Origin: a virus
Virus record (IMG/VR): IMGVR_UViG_3300031999_000001
Coordinates: 126,001 to 190,000 of that record
Length of the DNA: 64,000 bases
Reading direction: 5' to 3' (one strand)
Positions 1 to 6,292 of this stretch are shown piece by piece. A model generated the notes under the pieces. It worked only from the letters and a program-made list of their open reading frames with translations. It ran no database searches and was not told where the DNA came from. Each line of letters opens with the position of its first letter. Positions within the stretch are counted from its first letter, which is position 1. The position numbers and the translations under genes were made by a program.

Positions 1-106
1 TTGAAAAATCTTTACCAACTTCAAGAAATTCATGTAAATCTCTTGCATTTACAACTAAATTATTAATAATATTATTATGTTCAATTTTAATTAATTCTTC
101 TTTCAT
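1..106 (-). CDS. AntA/AntB-type antirepressor, N-terminal fragment
   Basis: Translation from the ATG at 106 gives about 35 residues before the window ends. It contains NNLVVNARDLHEFLEVGKDF, which matches the start of the AntA/AntB antirepressor domain (VxARDLHxFLxV). In temperate phages this family is associated with antirepression and DNA binding; its role in a T4-like phage is unclear. The rest of the gene lies outside the window. The gene is downstream of the tRNA cluster on the same strand but separated from it by the terminator at 150-196. The family call rests on a short but characteristic motif. Confidence 0.7.
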   Translation of the reverse strand, partial: MKEELIKIEHNNIINNLVVNARDLHEFLEVGKDFS

Positions 107-149
107 GGGTCAAATATATGAAAATATTTTAATAAACAACAATTAACAC

Positions 150-196
150 AAAAAAAATGGGTGGGTTTAATATATTTCTACATCAAATTCCCACCC
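150..196 (-). terminator. Intrinsic terminator ending the tRNA/RNA cluster
   Basis: On the minus strand GGGTGGG (190-196) pairs perfectly with CCCACCC (159-165) across a 24-nt loop, followed by a run of eight T. It lies after the last tRNA-like element and before the antirepressor gene, where a terminator for the RNA operon would be expected. Confidence 0.7.
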
Positions 197-287
197 ATTC
201 CGTTTTGGAATAACCTCTCTTCTCAATAAGAGAAGAAGTTTAGTTGTCTTTTTTTGCAAGTTTGTGCCACCACTCACGTGGGTGGCA
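197..287 (-). ncRNA. Hairpin-rich RNA segment of unknown function
   Basis: Between the tRNA-like elements and the terminator the minus strand holds three further local hairpins: GCCAC/GTGGC plus CAC/GTG capped by a GTGA (GNRA) tetraloop at 267-287, CTTCTC/GAGAAG near 219-235, and ATTCC/GGAAT at 197-211. No convincing ORF covers them. Consecutive stable hairpins ending in a terminator suggest a structured transcript or the processed 3' end of the tRNA operon. No known RNA family is recognised. Confidence 0.4.
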
Positions 288-362
288 AATTTCAATTTAC
301 TGAAAACACAACAAGTTCTTCCATTTATATAAGGGAATATTTTAAAAGTATTTTTTGTTTTT

Positions 363-443
363 CAAGTTTAACCAACTTGCGCTATAACCAACTTAGCTAT
401 TTTTCCATTTGGGCGGAAAAAGATGGATTTGAACCATCGATTT
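363..443 (-). tRNA. Apparently circularly permuted tRNA (3' half before 5' half)
   Basis: In transcription order the minus strand first shows a 3' tRNA half (443-415): variable bases AAATC, T arm GATGG-TTCAAAT-CCATC and acceptor TTTTTCC. Eight bases follow (414-407), then a 5' half (406-363): acceptor GGAAAAA, TA, D arm GCTA...TAGC, and anticodon arm CAAGT-TGGTTAA-ACTTG. Joining the 5' half to the 3' half gives a cloverleaf of about 73 nt with a perfect 7-bp acceptor. The A-rich block found in the two interrupted tRNAs follows the 5' half, and the repeat GTGTTTACAG precedes the 3' half, so the insertion ends are also permuted. Positions 34-36 read GTT (Asn), but base 33 is G instead of U. Rearranged remnants of a tandem duplication remain possible. 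Confidence 0.5.
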
Positions 444-473
444 ACTGTAAACACTTTTCGTTTTCCCTGTTTG

Positions 474-610
474 TGGGGAGAATAGGATTTGAACCTATAA
501 TCAATTGTTTCAACAACAATTTGCTTTACCTATTACTGAAAACACAATCAGTTCTCTTTCTGTAAAGAGTATTGAGATAGTATTTTTTGTTTTTGATTTG
601 CTATCTCCCC
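474..610 (-). tRNA. tRNA interrupted in the D-loop region (isotype uncertain)
   Basis: The minus strand begins GGGGAGA-TA (610-602) and ends with T arm ATAGG-TTCAAAT-CCTAT and acceptor TCTCCCC (475-481), a perfect 7-bp acceptor pair, but the span is about 136 nt. The excess is an internal block of about 64 nt (roughly 531-594) between GCAAATC and GGTAAAGC, that is, in the D loop. Removing it leaves about 73 nt. The block starts AAAAACAAAAA and carries the repeat unit near its end. The anticodon arm is ATTGT-TGTTGAA-ACAAT; 34-36 would read TTG but base 33 is G, so no isotype is assigned. Within the precursor GAGATAG of the 5' end can also pair with CTATCTC of the insertion. Confidence 0.55.
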
Positions 611-723
611 ATATTTTATTTTAAAGAACGTTTAAAAAAATTAGAAGAAATTTGTTAGTGTTTGTTTTGTAATTTCTGATTTACGGTCAAATTTACTGAA
701 AACACTATCAGTTCTTCTTTTCG

Positions 724-796
724 TAGCGGGAGAGGGATTCGAACCCCCGACCTTGACGTTATGAGCGTCACGAGATACCACTTCTACCATCCCGCA
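724..796 (-). tRNA. tRNA-Met (CAT), initiator-like
   Basis: The 73-nt cloverleaf is complete: acceptor TGCGGGA/TCCCGCT, TG at 8-9, D arm with AGA/TCT, anticodon arm TGACG-CTCATAA-CGTCA (anticodon CAT), variable AGGTC, T arm GGGGG-TTCGAAT-CCCTC, discriminator A. The 1-72 pair is mismatched (T-T) and the anticodon loop is identical to that of bacterial initiator tRNA, which favours tRNA-fMet. The anticodon stem lacks the three consecutive G-C pairs usual in initiators. CCA is not encoded. This is the only uninterrupted tRNA of the cluster. Confidence 0.9.
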
Positions 797-804
797 ATTT
801 TTTG

Positions 805-938
805 TGGGCGAGACAGGAATCGAACCTGTAATCAATTGTTTCATTAACAACTTGCTGTACCTTTTACTGAAAACACAATCAGTTCTCCAGTAGGAGTAAT
901 ACGATTATATTTTTGTTTTTATATTCGCATACTCGCCC
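805..938 (-). tRNA. tRNA interrupted in the D-loop region (isotype uncertain)
   Basis: The 5' end GGGCGAG-TA (938-930) pairs perfectly with CTCGCCC (806-812), and the T arm ACAGG-TTCGATT-CCTGT is intact, but the span is 134 nt. An insertion of about 59 nt (roughly 862-920) separates TGCGAATAT from GGTACAGCA, which together would make a normal D arm. The insertion has the same A-rich start and GTGTTTTCAGTAA end as in the tRNA at 474-610. The anticodon arm is GTTGT-TAATGAA-ACAAT; 34-36 reads ATG but base 33 is A, so the isotype is left open. The part after the insertion is nearly identical to the other interrupted tRNA except at the anticodon. Confidence 0.55.
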
Positions 939-1056
939 ATAAATTTTCAATACCACAAAGAACATTTGTCCGAAGACGATGCAAATATACAAAACATTTT
1001 TTGATTATGCAAATGTTTTTTAAAAAAAATAAAAAAATCTTAAACAATCGTCTGGG

Positions 1057-1068
1057 AATATAAATACA
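1057..1068 (-). promoter_or_regulatory. GTATTTATA motif upstream of the tRNA cluster
   Basis: The minus strand reads TGTATTTATATT, the dispersed motif found before many structural operons. It lies about 120 nt upstream of the first tRNA element and downstream of the helicase gene, so it is a plausible promoter for the RNA cluster. The rest of 939-1105 holds no gene. Confidence 0.45.
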
Positions 1069-1105
1069 TTATATTTAAGAAAAATTACAAATTATTATAA
1101 AAATA

Positions 1106-3274
1106 TTAATCTTTTTTGATAACATTCTGTTCATTACCTCTTTTTGTTAAAATTGCAAAAACTCCCTGATACTCATCTGACGGGGCATCGGGGTCAATTG
1201 TAAATTTCTTCTCAATATCATCAGTTTTTATAATATTTTTATTTTTTTCAGGTAATTTTTCTTTAATAATATCAACAATTGGAATATCTGAATTAATAAA
1301 ATTATTTACATTTTTTGAAACAGAATCAACAGTACCTTCAATAATTATTGGTTTTTTGAGTTGAATATCATCTATTTTTACATCTGGTACTTCATTAATA
1401 TCTTTTGTAAATGTTTCACCACTCCAATCAAGAATATCATCATTACTGCCTTTTGATGTTAATGAATAATCCATATAATATAATTTACTGTTTTTTACAC
1501 CCTCATTTACACCATCAATTGCACCCTCATTTACACCCCCAATTACTCCATCAATTTCAATTAATTTATCATCGATTGTTAATTTATTTACAATATCATT
1601 ATCAATTTCAGTTTTAATATCTTCAATATGTTTATTTGTTATTTCAGGATATTTATCAACTAATATTTCAGCATTTTTTTTCAATAATTCATCAATTTCA
1701 GCAGAACTATATTCATTTATTTTTTTTACTACTTCATTATTAATATTTTTTATTGGTTCATTTACTATTTCATCATTAATTTTATTAATAATATTCTTTT
1801 CAATATTTTTATTGATTGCCTTATGTATTTCTATATCGGAAGATTTATCTTTTAATTTATCAGCATTATCTTCTATTTTATCAACATCATATTTTATTAT
1901 ATCTTTAGTTCTTACGGGATATCTATCATCATGAATAATAATATCCATTGTATCATTATTAAATGTACAATCAATAAATGTTTGTCCGTCTTGTGCAAAT
2001 CTTGCTTTAATAATTCTAATATTTGCAAAATTTGCTTCCTGTTGTGCTGGTGTTTTAGCAATACTCATAAAAAAATGTGCCTTTTGTAATCTTTTAATAC
2101 TACCACCAGTTTGATATGCTTCAACAAATTCTGCACCAAATCCAGAACGATTACTTTGAATTGCAGTCCATGCGGGTATATTAAAATCAGATGCAAGTGC
2201 TTCAAATGACTTAATAATTACAAGTTCGGCTTCATTTCTATCTGGAGTTTTTTTATGCGATTCAAGACAATCAAGATAATCCAAAATAACAATATTAAAT
2301 TTAAACCCCCATTTTTTCTGATATCTTATAATCCAATTACGAATATCTAACATTGTGGTATTTTCCTGACTGAACCTTTTAATAATAAGTCTACCCTTAC
2401 CTTTTAAAATTTCGGCTTTTTCATGGATAATTTTATTAACTCTTTTATTTTCAGTTTCTTCATCCATTTTACTTAATGCAGATTTTGCCCAAATTGTATA
2501 GTGTTTACGTTTAATCTGATCTTCAGTATCTTCAAATATTATTTGTAATACATTTTTTTCATGTTCATATGCAGTATTGGCAATTTTTGTAAGTAAAGTT
2601 GTTTTTCCAGCACCGCTTGGACTTAGAATTAAACCTATCTCACCTCTTCCAAGACCACCACCAGTAACTGTATCAATAACTTCAACACCAGTTGAAATAG
2701 TTTGTCTGAATTCTTTTCTTAATGCTGAGTCAATGCCTTCAATCACTTCCGTTCCATAATCTTCTTCATCACCAATATGTGAAATTTTCACAAGTTTTTC
2801 ATCAATATCACCAAGTATATTCTTTTTCTTAATTTCACCATTTTTTACTTTTTCAATAATAAATTCAGCAAATTTTCGCCATTCCTGTTGTTTAATAAAT
2901 TCATTTGTTGATTTTTGAACAATATCACCATCATGTAATAATTGTTTATTTAACACTCTTTCATTCCACAATATGATGTTTTTGATTACTGAAAATAAAG
3001 ATTCTTCTTCAATAATATTATTTGGTGTTTTATATTTATTAATTGCTTGATTTATGCTTTGATTTTGAAGATTTGGAACTTTTTCGTTTTCTTTAAAATA
3101 TTCAAGGATTATAATAAAAAGTCTTTTAAGATTGGGGTCATCAAAATATTCAATAGCTAAATTCGGTATTGTCTTTTCTGCAAATTCTGGTTCAACTAAT
3201 AATTGCCACATCAGGCGTTGTTGAAATTCAGGACCGAGATATGCAGTAAAAGTATTTTCAGGTGTTTCTGTCAT
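1106..3274 (-). CDS. Replicative DNA helicase, DnaB/T4 gp41 type
   Basis: A 722-residue protein. An N-terminal helical region (about 1-170) precedes a RecA-like DnaB C-terminal domain (about 185-470) with Walker A SPSGAGKTT (218-226), the acidic FEDTED (247-252) and Walker B VILDYLD (about 329-335). This hexameric helicase family unwinds DNA at the phage fork. A C-terminal extension of about 250 residues, rich in Asp, Ile, Lys and Asn with the repeat-like segment GVIGGVNEGAIDGVNEGV, is not part of the standard family, whose members usually have about 450-500 residues. It lies after a terminator (3290-3325) and may be transcribed separately from 3352-7528. The family call is strong; the role of the extension is unknown. 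Confidence 0.9.
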   Translation of the reverse strand: MTETPENTFTAYLGPEFQQRLMWQLLVEPEFAEKTIPNLAIEYFDDPNLKRLFIIILEYFKENEKVPNLQNQSINQAINKYKTPNNIIEEESLFSVIKNIILWNERVLNKQLLHDGDIVQKSTNEFIKQQEWRKFAEFIIEKVKNGEIKKKNILGDIDEKLVKISHIGDEEDYGTEVIEGIDSALRKEFRQTISTGVEVIDTVTGGGLGRGEIGLILSPSGAGKTTLLTKIANTAYEHEKNVLQIIFEDTEDQIKRKHYTIWAKSALSKMDEETENKRVNKIIHEKAEILKGKGRLIIKRFSQENTTMLDIRNWIIRYQKKWGFKFNIVILDYLDCLESHKKTPDRNEAELVIIKSFEALASDFNIPAWTAIQSNRSGFGAEFVEAYQTGGSIKRLQKAHFFMSIAKTPAQQEANFANIRIIKARFAQDGQTFIDCTFNNDTMDIIIHDDRYPVRTKDIIKYDVDKIEDNADKLKDKSSDIEIHKAINKNIEKNIINKINDEIVNEPIKNINNEVVKKINEYSSAEIDELLKKNAEILVDKYPEITNKHIEDIKTEIDNDIVNKLTIDDKLIEIDGVIGGVNEGAIDGVNEGVKNSKLYYMDYSLTSKGSNDDILDWSGETFTKDINEVPDVKIDDIQLKKPIIIEGTVDSVSKNVNNFINSDIPIVDIIKEKLPEKNKNIIKTDDIEKKFTIDPDAPSDEYQGVFAILTKRGNEQNVIKKD

Positions 3275-3289
3275 TTTAAAATATATGTA

Positions 3290-3325
3290 TAAAAAAAGTT
3301 ATTATAAAATTGTTTATAATAACTT
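3290..3325 (-). terminator. Intrinsic terminator between unknown gene and helicase
   Basis: On the minus strand AGTTATTATAAA and TTTATAATAACT form a long AT-rich stem with a short CAAT-type loop, followed by seven T (3291-3297). It lies just downstream of the 200-residue gene and immediately before the helicase start. Confidence 0.6.
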
Positions 3326-3351
3326 TAGTATTATTTATAAATAATTTCTAT

Positions 3352-3954
3352 TTAATTTTTTCTTATTCTCTTTAACATTTCATTTCTTTTCGCAGTAGAG
3401 AATTCTCTGATTTGATTAATTGACAATCCTTTGATGTTAATCAAATCATAGTCATCCCACATATTTTTAATGTCATTTCTTTTTATTTGATAAAATATCG
3501 TATCGGCAATTTCAACAACAACATCTGTTAAATCAACCGACCATCTGGCAACAGGATTAAAACCATCTACATAAAATAATCTTTCAACAATTGGTTTATC
3601 ATTAATATAAAAACCAATTTTACATTCAACACCACGAATAACTTTTTCTTCAATTTGTTGTACTATTGGTTGTGGATTATAACGCATATCTGTTCTATAA
3701 TGCTGCGGATATGTGTTAATCATTTTTTGATGATACTGAAACAAATCCAAATCCGCATTAATTTCTGTTTCATAATTTCTTTTAGAAAGAATTTTTTGTA
3801 ATCTGATAATTGCTTTTGGAAGAATATCCCTGATATCAATTGAATATCTTGTAAATGGATTAAATTGATCTGCATCAAAAACTTTCTCAACTAATAAAAT
3901 GTTTTCCTGATACAATGAAAATTTAAACACGTTGCTATATTCCTTTTCACTCAT
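3352..3954 (-). CDS. Unknown protein with an internally duplicated domain
   Basis: A 200-residue protein with no recognised family. It contains two copies of a roughly 50-residue unit, one starting near residue 10 and one near 112. Each has a beta-like stretch, then VEKVFDADQFNPFTRYSIDI or VERLFYVDGFNPVARWSVDL, and then a helix. The shared core is V(D)xFNPxxRxSxDhxDhh. It lies between the exonuclease and helicase genes on the same strand, so a role in replication or recombination is possible by context only. Duplication of one fold suggests a symmetric binding surface or pseudo-dimer. Confidence 0.75.
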   Translation of the reverse strand: MSEKEYSNVFKFSLYQENILLVEKVFDADQFNPFTRYSIDIRDILPKAIIRLQKILSKRNYETEINADLDLFQYHQKMINTYPQHYRTDMRYNPQPIVQQIEEKVIRGVECKIGFYINDKPIVERLFYVDGFNPVARWSVDLTDVVVEIADTIFYQIKRNDIKNMWDDYDLINIKGLSINQIREFSTAKRNEMLKRIRKN

Positions 3955-4024
3955 TTTATTGTAATTTAAATTATTAATAACTATGACAAATATAAAGAGA
4001 ATCTCTCAAAAATGAAAGATTTTT

Positions 4025-5077
4025 TTATAAACTATTCTTATTATTTTTCTGAAATTCTGTGAGTAATTGCTTTTCGTTCATTATAACAGTATAAAACGGT
4101 TCTACATATTGAACAAATGTACTTCCATATACAGTTAAAAATTCATCTTTAATCATCATATCATATAAATTTTTACTTCCTCTCTTTTCTGGAGATAATG
4201 GCAATTCTAATTCCCTTAATTCTTCAACTGCCTGTTCATTAAGCAATGGTTCTCTTAAATTAATTAATTGATAATTGGTTTTTAATCTATTAATATTTTG
4301 TAATAAATTATTAAGAACCTTAAATGGTTTTTTCTTTTCGGCAATTCGTTGTTTATTTATTTCATTTGCTTTTTTACATATTTCCCTAACCGTTAAATGT
4401 TTATATTTTAATTCGGGAAAATGTTTTAATAATGTTTTATCTTTTATACCATCAATTCCTTTAATATTATCTGAAACATCACCAGCAATAATTTTCATAA
4501 CCAATGCATTTGAATAATGATGATTAAAATACATTAAATAATTTGTTTTATTTACTGGTTGGTCAATATTAGGAAATAATATTATCATATTTAAATCCAA
4601 TAATTGTGCAAAATCTCTATCGTTTGAATATATGAAAAGTTCCTCCTTATTATTATATTTCAAACAATAAGCTGCAATTAAATCATCTGCTTCAACATCA
4701 TCTACTTCAATCTGTCTTAAAAATAATTCTTCGGCATATTCTCGTATTCTCACTCTTTGTTTTAAAATAGATTCTTCCTTTTCCTTTTCCCTGCGAATTT
4801 CAGCAGCCGTTAATTCAATTCTTCCATACCATTTTTTATTTTTACGATTAGCTTTATATTCTTTATCAATATGATAACGTTGAACACCGCCTCCCTCACC
4901 GTCCCAGACTAATATTACCTTGTTTACCATATGTTCTTTAATTAATTTACGAACTGTTGTCATGAAAGCATACAAACCACCAATATATCCATACTTATTA
5001 GTATATGCGTCTTTTGCTCCATGAAATGAACGTTGCAAAAGATTAGAAGAATCTACTAATAAAGTTCTGATTTTCAT
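4025..5077 (-). CDS. 5'-3' exonuclease / flap endonuclease (T4 RNase H-like)
   Basis: A 350-residue PIN-like 5' nuclease. Metal-binding acidic motifs are visible in order: LLVDSSNLL near the N-terminus, VWDGEGG near residue 59, EVDDVEADDLIAAY near 128 and YSNDRDFAQLL near 150. A helix-hairpin-helix segment AGDVSDNIKGIDGIKDKTLL follows. The family removes RNA primers and 5' flaps during lagging-strand maturation. Its start overlaps the stop of the UvsX gene (TAATG), indicating translational coupling in a recombination/replication operon. Confidence 0.88.
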   Translation of the reverse strand: MKIRTLLVDSSNLLQRSFHGAKDAYTNKYGYIGGLYAFMTTVRKLIKEHMVNKVILVWDGEGGGVQRYHIDKEYKANRKNKKWYGRIELTAAEIRREKEKEESILKQRVRIREYAEELFLRQIEVDDVEADDLIAAYCLKYNNKEELFIYSNDRDFAQLLDLNMIILFPNIDQPVNKTNYLMYFNHHYSNALVMKIIAGDVSDNIKGIDGIKDKTLLKHFPELKYKHLTVREICKKANEINKQRIAEKKKPFKVLNNLLQNINRLKTNYQLINLREPLLNEQAVEELRELELPLSPEKRGSKNLYDMMIKDEFLTVYGSTFVQYVEPFYTVIMNEKQLLTEFQKNNKNSL

Positions 5078-6195
5078 TATTCCCGAATATCTTCATTTCT
5101 TTCAATCAAATCATCTGCATATGAAACATTACCATTTGCATCAACACTTCTGGTTTTTGTTTCAATATCTTCTGCATTCACATCTTCACCAAAAAGATTA
5201 CGAAAATACAGAATATTTTTCTTTTTATATGCATCAAGTTCATCTGGAGATACAAATCCATGTGGCGTTGATATAATTGTACCTTCCATTGAAATGCCAC
5301 CAAGTGGTCCGTCAATATGATTCTTAGCAATATTAACTTTTGCTTCAATACCATAAGCAACTTCACGTTTTTTACTTGTTGCCGTAACTCTTTTAGTTCC
5401 ATGAGTTAAAATACCACCAAAATTATAAATAAGTCTTGACCCAAAATAAAATGTTTCTCCACCTTTATGTTTTATAACTTTATTCATTGAATCATACCAT
5501 ATTTTTTGTACTGCAATTATTGTATTGGTATAAGGTTTTGTGATTTTTCTACTACTTGGAATTATATTGTTAAGCATTGACATAAATGATTTCTCATATG
5601 TACCAGCATTCCACATATTATTATCACTGTCATTTTTTTCCAATGCGTTAATTGTTTTAATACAATTTAATGTGCCAATTGAATCTATTGCAAATACTAA
5701 TTCATATGGTAAATTACCTGCATTTTGTTCAGCCAAAAAGAAATAAATACATTTTGCAAGGTCTTCAATTGCTGCTTCATTTCTATCTTTATCTTGTATT
5801 TTTCCAAACTTTTCGAGCAAATATTCATTATCAATTAAAATGTGATTAGCATTCCAATCAAACCCCATTAATTCCAATCTATCTTTACCTAAATTATTTT
5901 CAATATCAATTATGACTGGTAAAAGACCCATTTTTTGTGCATTTACAATACCTTCACACAAAGCAGTTGATTTACCAGTATTAGTATATCCACGACAGAG
6001 ATTAACATATCCCTTGGCAAATCCGGGCAAGCCAGTTGCTTTTTCCAATGCATCATCACACTTAATCCATTGTAATGGTTTATCTGGAACATCTTCACCA
6101 CCAATTTTTCTTTTATAATTATCTAATGAAAATTCTTTTTTTGGTATCGGTTTTCTTACTTTATCGTTTAAAGGAACTTCATTTTCTTTTGCCAT
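5077..6195 (-). CDS. uvsX: UvsX/RecA-type recombinase
   Basis: A 372-residue RecA-fold ATPase with Walker A GYTNTGKST (69-77) and Walker B LVFAIDS (about 166-172). Length and layout fit the T4 UvsX strand-exchange protein, which forms filaments on ssDNA and drives recombination-dependent replication. A nearby ssDNA-binding protein gene and an overlapping exonuclease gene support the role. The acidic tail (ENLIERNEDIRE-like) resembles those of recombinases that interact with partners. Separation from bacterial RecA rests on context and general layout. Confidence 0.85.
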   Translation of the reverse strand: MAKENEVPLNDKVRKPIPKKEFSLDNYKRKIGGEDVPDKPLQWIKCDDALEKATGLPGFAKGYVNLCRGYTNTGKSTALCEGIVNAQKMGLLPVIIDIENNLGKDRLELMGFDWNANHILIDNEYLLEKFGKIQDKDRNEAAIEDLAKCIYFFLAEQNAGNLPYELVFAIDSIGTLNCIKTINALEKNDSDNNMWNAGTYEKSFMSMLNNIIPSSRKITKPYTNTIIAVQKIWYDSMNKVIKHKGGETFYFGSRLIYNFGGILTHGTKRVTATSKKREVAYGIEAKVNIAKNHIDGPLGGISMEGTIISTPHGFVSPDELDAYKKKNILYFRNLFGEDVNAEDIETKTRSVDANGNVSYADDLIERNEDIRE

Positions 6196-6223
6196 AATAT
6201 ATTAAATTTATTAAAATACTATA

Positions 6224-6250
6224 AAGGGGGAATTTTCACTCCCCCTTTTT
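6224..6250. terminator. GC-rich hairpin between ssDNA-binding protein and UvsX genes
   Basis: AAAGGGGGA and TCCCCCTTT form a 9-bp stem around an 8-nt loop. A six-T run follows on the plus strand; only TTTATAG follows on the minus strand, where both neighbouring genes lie. It may act as a partial terminator that lowers UvsX expression relative to the ssDNA-binding protein. Confidence 0.5.
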
Positions 6251-6292
6251 TATTTTATGATTTTTAAAATAACTAATTGATTATTAATTACA

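Larger units (their letters stand above)
296..888 (-). repeat. Five copies of a short repeat interspersed with tRNA elements
   Basis: A unit read on the minus strand as GAACTGATTGTGTTTTCAGT occurs near 536-556 and 866-886 (identical), 694-714 (one base different), 298-318 (diverged) and 443-460 (diverged, only GTGTTTACAGTAAA kept). Three copies are preceded on the minus strand by an A-rich block AAAAACAAAAA. The unit can form the hairpin ACTGA/TCAGT, and its TGTTTT can pair with AAAACA of the A-rich block. Two copies lie inside tRNAs, two are next to tRNA halves, and one directly follows the tRNA-Met. It looks like an RNA-level element, not a CRISPR or coding repeat. Confidence 0.75.

Noticed and set aside
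254-565. A 103-codon plus-strand ORF over the tRNA region
   Set aside because: It runs antisense through tRNA arms and the repeats; its codons mirror tRNA sequence. No coding signal independent of those.
641-850. A 69-codon minus-strand ORF across the tRNA-Met
   Set aside because: It translates the tRNA-Met and the ends of the interrupted tRNA, so it is a chance frame.
296-888. CRISPR array
   Set aside because: Repeats are spaced by tRNA parts of unequal length, diverge in two copies, and no cas gene is near.
474-938. Group I or group II introns in the tRNAs
   Set aside because: Insertions are about 60 nt. No P/Q/R/S core or domain V-like segment was seen, so a classical self-splicing intron is not supported.
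363-938. Definite isotypes for the interrupted and permuted tRNAs
   Set aside because: Positions 34-36 can be read as TTG, ATG and GTT, but none has U at 33 and the loops could be read in other registers; assigning amino acids would be guesswork.
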